Source: Arachis hypogaea (lineage: Eukaryota > Streptophyta > Magnoliopsida > Fabales > Fabaceae). Taken from it: a stretch of DNA of 64,000 nucleotides. Positions 57,534 to 64,000 of this stretch are shown here, in pieces (position 1 is the first letter of the stretch; each line of letters opens with the position of its first letter). Location: the NCBI RefSeq assembly GCF_003086295.3, contig NC_092051.1:24609940-24673939 (forward strand), read 5' to 3'. Under the pieces are notes generated by a model. It saw nothing but the letters and a program-made list of their open reading frames with translations, did not search any database and had not been told where the DNA came from. Both the position numbers and the translations under genes were made by a program.

Positions 57534-58509
57534 CAGATTAACTGATGATGGTTCTTCGCTTGAAAAAGAGATGGCAGAAATGGCTGGGAAACGGGAAACA
57601 CAGGGCAACCGTTTATTGTTTGCACATGCCAGTGTCATGTGAGCACAAAAGATAAAAAACAAATGTGTACTCGAATGTTGCATAGGCTATCTTATTATTT
57701 ATTTATTTTTGGAAAATTTGGTTGGTGACAGATGTGATTAGGGTGTTTGTCTACGTGCATCGAGTTTGAAAAAATAGAGACAAAAGTTTTGCTATCCTGT
57801 GCATGATTTTGAAAACTAGACCGGATTAGTCAATTGGACCGATCCAACCGCGAATCGGACACTAATATGATTTGGTCTATTGTCAAAAACTATTTTGTTC
57901 AAAACTATTTTTAATTTTTTGTTCTCTGTTCTTCGTTCTTTGTTCAAAACATTGATTTTTTTGCCTTCCGTTGTGATCCCTCACCTCTATGCTCTGGAAG
58001 GTATTGTTTTTTATGTAATTATTGTTTTAGGAGAAAATTTCACTACATTCTTCTACTTTATAATTTTAAAAAACTTTTTTTTTAATCCATTTTAAATTTT
58101 TTACGTTAATTTTATCTATTTTAAAAAAAAAATTATTTTCTACAAAAATACCTTTTAGCAAAAATTTGTATTTTTATCATTAAATTTTATTTATTAAAAT
58201 ACTCTTTAATAAATTATTTTTATTGATTAAATTATATTTTTATCAAAATATTTTTAAAAAATTTGATAATTAAATTATTTTTTTCTAAGATACCCTTCAA
58301 TAATTTTTTAATTATTAAATTGTGATTTTACCAAAAATTTTGTTAACAATGATAGTTATATTTTATTATTAATTTTTCGATATCAATATATATTACTTTA
58401 ACATTAAATAAAAAAATAATTTCTAATAACTCACTAATATTTCTCAAATATTATTACTCGTTTCTAGTTAATATTATGATTAAATTTTAATTTTATTTCT
58501 AGTATTTAA

Positions 58510-58563
<54 letters not shown>

Positions 58564-58986
58564 ATTTTAATTTTACCTATTTTATTCTTTAGTTAAAATT
58601 GAAGTTTTTCGATTTTTCTTTCAAAAATATTATTTTTTATTATTATTATATTTTTTATTTTTATGTCATTTTTATTCTCAAATAACCACAACCATAATTA
58701 TGACCACTATATTTAAATTTAATAAATATCTAAAATTTAAAGTATATTAATAAAATTTTTAATAATTTAATTAATAATAAAAATATATTAATTTAAAATA
58801 TTTTTTCTTATTTCAATATTTTAGCATGTTACATAATATGTTCATTATTAATATTAGACATAGTGATATTACATGACTAAATTATTTTGGTAACTAAATT
58901 TAATAAAATTGGTCTAATAATTTAAAGATTGATATTAAAAATTTTAATTTGAAAAAAAAAACAGAAAAAATAGCTGAGAGACATAT
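57534..58986. other. Downstream flank, AT-rich
   Basis: 3' untranslated part of the bHLH gene at the start, then AT-rich DNA with a long (TA)n at about 58515-58559. The 71-codon ORF at 57880 is low-complexity. No gene called. Confidence 0.5.
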
Positions 58987-59516
58987 ATAAGAATAGGGAA
59001 AAGCTCAGTATACAAGCGATTAGGGCTTGTAACTATTACAAGTTCATTAACGCCTAATCCACTAAAACGCGTTGCAACTCCTACGTCACTTACACGCGCT
59101 ATACAAAGATCCCGCGTTTGTATAACTACCAAATTTAAAAGATTTGTTTCCTTCTTTGTTTTCCTTCTTTCCAAATTTCATCGTTCTTCTTCTCGCGCGT
59201 CTTCCCCTGGTTTTTCGATCGTTCTTTTCTTCTCCTTTCTTATTGGTTTGTTCTTCGTCATTGACGTTAGTTCTTCTCTCTGTAACTCCAGTTTCGTTTT
59301 CTTTTCGATTTTCTGGTTTCTGAAATCAAAGTTTGAACTCGTTTTGAAGATAATAGATTATTCAACCTCAGATTGTCAGCTGAATCAGGGCGAAGTGGAG
59401 CACAAATAGGAAGGAAAACAACATTAAGAATCAATTGATTACATGTAGCAAAGAGGAAAAATGAAACCCTCATAGCAAAGACTCATTTGATAGGAATTGG
59501 AATGATTTTCTGCTAA

Positions 59517-60439
59517 ATTTTGGTCTTGTGGACAACAAGTGGCTTTCAGGTAGTGTTGGGTTAAAATCTGCAGCAGAGGTGTAAATTTAATTTTTTATCG
59601 GGTGTATTTATAGTCTGTGTTTGGGTGTATTATGCAGATCTCTATGCAGACCGTCATATATGGGTTCTAATCTATTTGGAATTCTGGATCACCACTTCAT
59701 ATTATAGTACCTGTAAATCAGACATTTTGAATACACCAGAGAGAGTTTAATTAATTTTGGTCTTGTGGACAACAAGTGGCTTTCAGGTAGTGTTGGGTTA
59801 AAATCTGCAGCAGATGTGTAAATTTAATTTTTTATCGGGTGTATTTATAGTCTGTGTTTGGGTGTATTATGCAGATCTCTATGCAGACCGTCATATATGG
59901 GTTCCAATCTATCTGGATCACCACTTCATATTATAGTACCTATAAATCAGACATTTTGAATACACCAGAGAGAGTTTAATTAATTTTGGTCTTGTGGACA
60001 ACAAGTGGCTTTCTGGTAGTGTTGGGTTAAAATCTGCAGCAGAGGTGTAAATTTAATTTTTTATCGGGTGTATTTATAGTCTGTGTTTGGGTGTATTATG
60101 CAGATCTCTATGCAGACCGTCATATATGGGTTCCAATCTATCTGGATCACCACTTCATATTATAGTACCTGTAAATCAGACATTTTGAATACACCAGAGA
60201 GAGTTTAATTAATTTTGGTCTTGTGGACAACAAGTGGCTTTCAGGTAGTGTTGGGTTAAAATCTGCAGTAGAGGTGTAAATTTAATTTTTTATCGGGTGT
60301 ATTTATAGTCTGTGTTTGGGTGTATTATGCAGATCTCTATGCAGACCGTCATATATAGGTTCCAATCTATCTGGATCACCACTTCATATTATAGTACCTG
60401 TAAATCAGACATTTTGAATACACCAGAGAGAGTTTAATT
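59517..60439. repeat. Four tandem units of about 229-238 bp
   Basis: Units begin TTTTGGTCTTGTGGACAACA at about 59517, 59755, 59984 and 60213. The first has about 9 extra bases (GGAATTCTG region). Units are nearly identical, implying recent amplification. Confidence 0.95.
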
Positions 60440-60799
60440 ATGGAAAAAAAATTTACTTATAATTGGATCAAATATATTTACACCATGTGTTCAATTTCTT
60501 ACAAGAGTATATAACAGTTACATTAATCAGTGACAATATCATTAGAATCTATCTGACAAAATGGACTCAATAACAATGAGGATGGCCTGGACAGTCTTAT
60601 TGCATCACTTCTCCTCGCTCATATTTCTGAATTTCTCACTCAACAGATGGGTTGCACACTTTAGGTCCTTGATTTGCTGTAAACAAAGCAAAATTAGAGT
60701 TAGATATATTTCTATTATGAAAAACTGATTTGATCGAAGACATATATTTGTTCTTACATTTTTTTCAGCTTGGTTTCTGCCTGCCATTTTTTCTGAAAT

Positions 60800-60965
60800 G
60801 AAAAATACACCCATAGATATCAGTAAGATACACCCATAGATATGAGTCAGATACACCCATAGATATCAGTTAGATATCACTCAAATACACCCAAATGATT
60901 ACAGAAATACACCCAAAGGATTACAGAAAATACACCCAAACGGTTACAAGAATTCACCCAAACCA
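60800..60965. repeat. ATACACCCA repeats
   Basis: Eight or more ATACACCCA(T/A) copies, some in a TAGATATCAGT(A/T)AG context. The complement TGGGTGTAT occurs twice in each tandem unit to the left. Confidence 0.8.
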
Positions 60966-61229
60966 AAATTCGTTGAAGTACATCTTATGCATAATTCAGA
61001 ACTCTTTCTCTTTCTCCTCCTCATCTTCTGCTGCTTCTTCTTCTTCAAAAACGATTTTACCATGAAAAATCGAAAAAAAAGAGAAAACAGAGAGAAAAGA
61101 CGTAAATGAAGAAGAAGAAAAAGAGGAAAACGAGGAAGAAGAACGTGCAGAAACGAAAGAAAAGGAGAAAAGAAGAGTAAGAGGAAGAAGAACGTGCAGC
61201 AAGAAGAAGAAAAAGAATTTTAGAAACCA

Positions 61230-61350
61230 TGAAAATCGAAAAAAAACGAAGAGGAAGAGGAAGAGGAAGAGGAAGAGGAAGAGGAAGAGGAAGAAGACGA
61301 AGACGAAGACGAAGAAGAAGAGAAGAAGAAGAAGAAGAAGACGAAGAGGA
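61230..61350. repeat. GAAGAG/GAC purine microsatellite
   Basis: Almost pure purine strand of GAGGAA, GAAGAC and GAAGAA units. Confidence 0.9.
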
Positions 61351-61485
61351 ACCGTTTGAGTGGGGCGCGTGTAGTTACGCTCCATTCAAAATGAGTTAAT
61401 GCGCGTGTTAATGAAGTTTGGGCTGATAACTTGTAAAACTTGTACGGCCTTTTTACTTGTATGTGTAGCAGGCCCCATAAGAATA

Positions 61486-62751
61486 AATGTTAGATTTGGT
61501 TACCAAAATAATCTGTTGATCTAATATTTTTTTACTAAATATAATATAAAAAGAATTATAACTTAACAAAAAAAATCTAAGAGGTATAATTCGAATGGAC
61601 TAACTTGGATTATTCATTATAACTTGACAAAAAAATTATGAAAAAATAAAAAAATTAAATTAAATCAAACAACCACGCACAATTTTCTTTATATATATAG
61701 ACATAGATATCGTCTTTCATAATTTTTTCGTCATCTAATTACATAGTTGACACTCTAATATTTATGTTGTAGAAAATAATTATAATATGTAAGACCAAGT
61801 AGATACTGACATTGATATACTAAAACCAATTATAATATCTACTTTCACAATTTTCTCTAACATTGATATAATATTATTTTAAGTATATGTTTTGCAGGCA
61901 TCAAAGAAAAGTGTTGAGTTGTTTTTTAGTAGATTTAAATTATTTATTATTTATTAGAGAATTTTGTGCATTAGAATTCTCTAATAATTTATTATTTATT
62001 TTGAGTTAATTTTGATATGTTCTTACTTGACAGTAAAACAACATATAAAAATTTGTTGGTGGGTCTAAGTATTATTAAGTTATTTATGGTCACATTGAGT
62101 ATATATGTTTGATTTATTGATGAAAGTAGATTACTAAAACCAATTAATAACTATTTTAGAATTAATATATTTAACACTAGATTAAGAAAAAATAAATAAA
62201 TCATAACATATTATATTTTTATTAATCAAATTATTATAATTTAAATTAATCTTAACAAAATAATTTAAAATTATAATTTTAATCTTATCACGTGCATGGC
62301 ATGGCACGGGTTAATTGTTCTTCATTTTGAGCTGATTTTGATATTTTCTTACTTCACAGTAAACCAACATATAAAACTTTGTTGGTAGATTTAAGTATTT
62401 ATGGTCATATTGAGTATATATGCCTAATTTATTGAAAAAAGTAGATTAAATAACTATTTTATAGTTAATATAATTAACATTATATTAAGAAAAGAAAAAC
62501 AATGCATACAAGTTATTCTTTTATTAATTAAATTATTATAATTAAAATGAAATTTAATATAACAACTTAAAATTATAATTTCAATCTTATCACGTGCATG
62601 GCACGGGTGATTAAACTTGTTTTCTTTATATATATAGACATAGATATCGTCTTTCATAATTTTTTCGTCATCTAATTACATAGTTGACACTCTAATATTT
62701 ATGTTGTAGAAAATAATTATAATATGTAAGACCAAAACTAATTTTAAAAAT

Positions 62752-62790
<39 letters not shown>

Positions 62791-63000
62791 TTTAATTTTT
62801 ATGCAATTTAATTTTAATGTAGTATCAGTATAAAAGAATTTTATATGTACATCAAATTACGTAGTGCCACTACACATCATAAAAAAGAACTATTATTTTT
62901 ATTAACCGCATGAATGGTCATCTAAAAAGATAAATGTAATTGTACAACTGTATAAAATATTTTATATTATTAATGCATTAAAATTAAACTCATATATATA
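61486..63000. other. AT-rich DNA with direct duplications
   Basis: No gene. A segment at 61683-61797 is repeated nearly exactly at 62619-62735, and 61960-62160 resembles 62320-62470. CACGTGCATGGCACGGGT, a hairpin with CGTGC and GCACG arms, ends each half (about 62290 and 62591). Helitron-like ends are possible but not proven. A (TA)n lies at about 62756-62786. Confidence 0.5.
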
Positions 63001-63109
63001 TATATATTGCATTGATATTTGGGCAATTTACGCAACTAAATTGTTTGATCCTCAATATTACGCAAATACATTGTTTCAGTTTTTAATACGCAAATGCATT
63101 GTTTCAATA

Positions 63110-63320
63110 TTTTATGTAAACCGCTACTGGCAGTAGCGGTTTATAGGTGTGCATAAACCGCTACTACTTGCCGCGGTTTATGTGTGAGTGTGTGTGTGTG
63201 TAAACCGCTACTGGCAGTAGCGGTTTACGTGTGTGTGTGCGTGTGTGTAAACCGCTACAGCCAGTAGCGGTTTACGTGTGGTGCTTTGCCTATATAAACC
63301 GTGGTTGTAGCCGCGGATTA
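63110..63320. repeat. Five palindromes upstream of the edge gene
   Basis: Three palindromes with arms AAACCGCTACTG facing CAGTAGCGGTTT (about 63118-63142 and 63212-63236), or the close GGC/CAG variant (about 63249-63273). A variant at about 63155-63180 and one at 63293-63320 have CCGCGG halves. GT-rich runs separate them. Confidence 0.85.
63291..63297 (+). promoter_or_regulatory. TATA box of the edge gene
   Basis: TATATAA, about 140 bases before the ATG at 63432, inside the left arm of the last palindrome. Confidence 0.6.
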
Positions 63321-63431
63321 TGTGTTTGGAAGGTTTGAGGAGTTTTCTAGAGAGAGGAAATTGCAGAGAGAAGTCAGAGCAAGTTGTGAGCGGGCCCGAG
63401 GTTCCTCAGCGGCGACTTCTGGCGAGTTATC

Positions 63432-63497
63432 ATGGCAGGCAGGAACCTGTACCGACTGAACGGTGTTGCGCATATTGCCGGTTCTATTGGTGACGAG
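63432..63497 (+). CDS. Plant-mobile-domain-like protein, exon 1 (partial)
   Basis: Encodes MAGRNLYRLNGVAHIAGSIG and two more residues, then a donor GTTAGT at 63498. I recognise this start from plant proteins of the mobile-domain (MAIN-like, 'phosphatase 7 long form homolog') type that are abundant in peanut and often linked to transposons. The rest lies beyond the window; the 500 bases after it look intronic (AT-rich). It may be a transposon-borne copy, given the palindromes upstream. Confidence 0.5.
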
Positions 63498-64000
63498 GTT
63501 AGTTAATATTTATTTTTTTCTAGTCTTTGCATATCTTAGTCAGAAAAATGGTAGGTTAGGTAGACGAATTAGAATTTATAGATTAATCGTTGTAGTTTGA
63601 ATTTAGGGTTCGCATGCTAGGATGTTAGTTCACTAATCTTGGTTTAGTGTTTTTAGTTTTTCTTGGTTAGTTATAGATATGCCTAGTTACCTGAAATTCA
63701 ATTCCATTCAATGAATGTTATGCTAATTAATGTTGGTTTAGTTTAGGGAACGGGATAGTTGACATTAGTGAATTATTATAGTTTGTTTAGGATATTTGTA
63801 TGATATGAAGTTTTAAATTTTAAATCTTTACAATATTTTAAAATTTCTGGATGTTAATAAGTAAATTATTTGTGTTGTTATTTTCCCTATCGTGAGTAGG
63901 GAATTTTTTTTAAATATTATATAGGAGAATTTGTTGATGGTTTAAGGTATTCGTATTCAGTTAGATATGGAAATCTGTTTAAGGATAGGTGAATTTAATT

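Larger units (their letters stand above)
58996..61476. mobile_element. MULE-like non-autonomous element (2.5 kb)
   Basis: A perfect 9-bp flank ATAAGAATA (58987-58995, 61477-61485). Ends GGGAAAAGCTCAG and, complemented, GGGGCCTGCTACA. Imperfect terminal inverted repeats of roughly 130 bases share TACAAG, TTACAAGTT and TTCATTAACxCGC. The interior holds four tandem units, ATACACCCA repeats and a GAAGAG microsatellite. No transposase; the minus-strand 129-codon ORF at 60996-61385 is Phe/Leu low complexity. Confidence 0.75.

Noticed and set aside
60996..61385. 129-codon minus-strand ORF
   Set aside because: Phe/Leu/Val repeats come from the GAAGAG purine microsatellite.
1..64000. tRNA or rRNA genes
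   Set aside because: Only tRNA-complementary primer sites (14233, 21584, 37333) were found; no cloverleaf or rRNA sequence was recognised.

Overview
The window is plant nuclear DNA, most likely from a legume of the peanut genus (Arachis). The support is the mix of long AT-rich Ty3/gypsy elements with tRNA-Asp primer sites, LTRs carrying repeated CTGGCG..CGCCAG palindromes that I associate with peanut repeats, plant-type introns and a plant bHLH gene. The genus call is from recognition, not a search. It is almost all nested transposable elements; the only ordinary host gene I can defend is a bHLH transcription factor at 56.2-57.5 kb. The first exon of a plant-mobile-domain-like gene sits at the right edge.

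Layout. 1-9678: 3' part of an Athila-like Ty3/gypsy element (E1) with broken pol, a second ORF and a 3' LTR. 9679-14455: an older, reduced relative (E3) into whose gag E1 inserted; its LTR (12633-14226) has internal sequence on both sides. 14456-17170: a minus-strand LTR-like block. 17171-19200: a decayed Ty3/gypsy RT-RNase H piece. 19865-30750: a complete 10.9-kb element (E2) with matching LTRs and target duplications; it has gag-protease and an open ORF2 but no RT, RNase H or integrase. 31111-32539: a foldback Mutator-like element. 32700-44893: E4, a 12.2-kb element with two almost identical 4.6-kb LTRs around 2.9 kb of non-coding DNA, a LARD-type parasite. E4 sits inside a decayed minus-strand CACTA transposase gene, pieces of which lie on both sides. 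47602-51959: a minus-strand LTR inside the CACTA-like subterminal repeats, itself carrying a Pack-MULE (50095-51319) with two captured host-gene fragments. 52947-55610: a 5'-truncated LINE. 56242-57533: the bHLH gene. 58996-61476: a MULE-like element with a tandem-repeat core. 63110-64000: palindromes, a TATA box and the mobile-domain-like exon.

The most unusual signal is non-coding. E1, E2 and E3 have diverged in primary sequence but share an ordered set of apparent RNA structures. These are (alpha) a stem with AGGCAA/AGACAA loop just after gag-pro or pol; (beta) a 7-8 bp stem with a 4-base AGGR/GGGA loop, twice per element, each followed by AAGTTTGGTGT or AAGTGTGGG, the second copy touching the 3' LTR; and, in E2 and E3, tandem units that fold as apparent three-way junctions in the 3' non-coding region. 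The stems change while pairing is kept. Each family also carries its own palindrome array in both the LTR and the internal region. I propose these as candidate cis-acting retrotransposon RNA elements shared by autonomous and non-autonomous families. All structures, repeat boundaries and divergence counts were read by eye.
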